From Candidatus Rokuibacteriota bacterium (GTDB taxonomy: Bacteria > JAUVQV01): DNA of 5,783 nucleotides. Location of the stretch: positions 1 to 5,783 of the forward strand of contig JAUWCW010000141.1 in assembly GCA_030609125.1 (NCBI GenBank), given 5' to 3'. Position numbers and translations under genes: made by a program. Of this stretch, positions 5,772 to 5,783 are shown in pieces. The notes under the pieces are model-generated. The model was not told the DNA's origin. It saw nothing but the letters and a program-made list of their open reading frames with translations, and did no database searches. Every line of letters begins with the position of its first letter. Positions within the stretch are counted from its first letter, which is position 1.

Positions 5772-5783
5772 ATTTCGTGCAAC

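Noticed and set aside
5768-5783. End of an upstream gene (LHEM then TGA at 5770-5768) overlapping the kinase GTG
   Set aside because: Only four codons are visible before the window edge, so the frame cannot be shown to be coding; it is kept only as an alternative to an extended kinase.

Overview
The window is gene-dense and essentially every gene lies on the minus strand, so transcription runs from high to low coordinates. The GC-rich sequence, an NtrC-type sigma-54 activator, a perfect -24/-12 promoter and the gene set (sensor kinase, activator, CNB-CBS-DUF294 protein, DEDDh exonuclease, sodium:solute symporter) suggest a proteobacterium-like Gram-negative, most likely of the Desulfobacterota / former Deltaproteobacteria. 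That placement is inference from gene content, not from a marker gene.

Layout in transcription order. At 5771-4443 is a soluble STAC-PAS-histidine kinase portion whose reading frame stays open to the window edge. A 37-nt gap separates it from an NtrC-family response regulator (4405-3029). Next is a 198-nt intergenic region (3028-2831) holding a candidate terminator, several short direct and inverted repeats and a perfect sigma-54 promoter almost touching the next start codon. Then come a 628-residue CNB-CBS-CBS-DUF294 protein (2830-944) and a DEDDh 3'-5' exonuclease (947-243), joined by a 4-nt GTGA overlap. After 100 nt of purine-rich spacer (242-143), the first 47 codons of a sodium:solute symporter (SLC5/SSS) run off the left edge.

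How the genes may work together. The kinase and regulator resemble the CbrA/CbrB pair (SLC5-STAC-PAS kinase plus NtrC-type regulator) and are functionally reminiscent of CrbS/CrbR, which controls acetate use. DUF294 protein and DnaQ-like exonuclease genes are often found beside SSS-type monocarboxylate (acetate-like) permeases. The simplest model is that the kinase senses an organic acid or its flux, the regulator binds upstream of the promoter at 2860-2846, and sigma-54 RNA polymerase transcribes DUF294 protein, exonuclease and transporter as one unit. The substrate is not shown by the sequence.

The most unusual points are four. The DUF294 nucleotidyltransferase core has lost its DxD metal-binding aspartates. 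The sigma-54 start point is predicted to lie only about 4 nt before the ATG, downstream of the apparent ribosome binding site. The kinase N terminus looks like a STAC linker, implying a transporter module outside the window. The intergenic region is crowded with repeats at spacings suited to enhancer binding.
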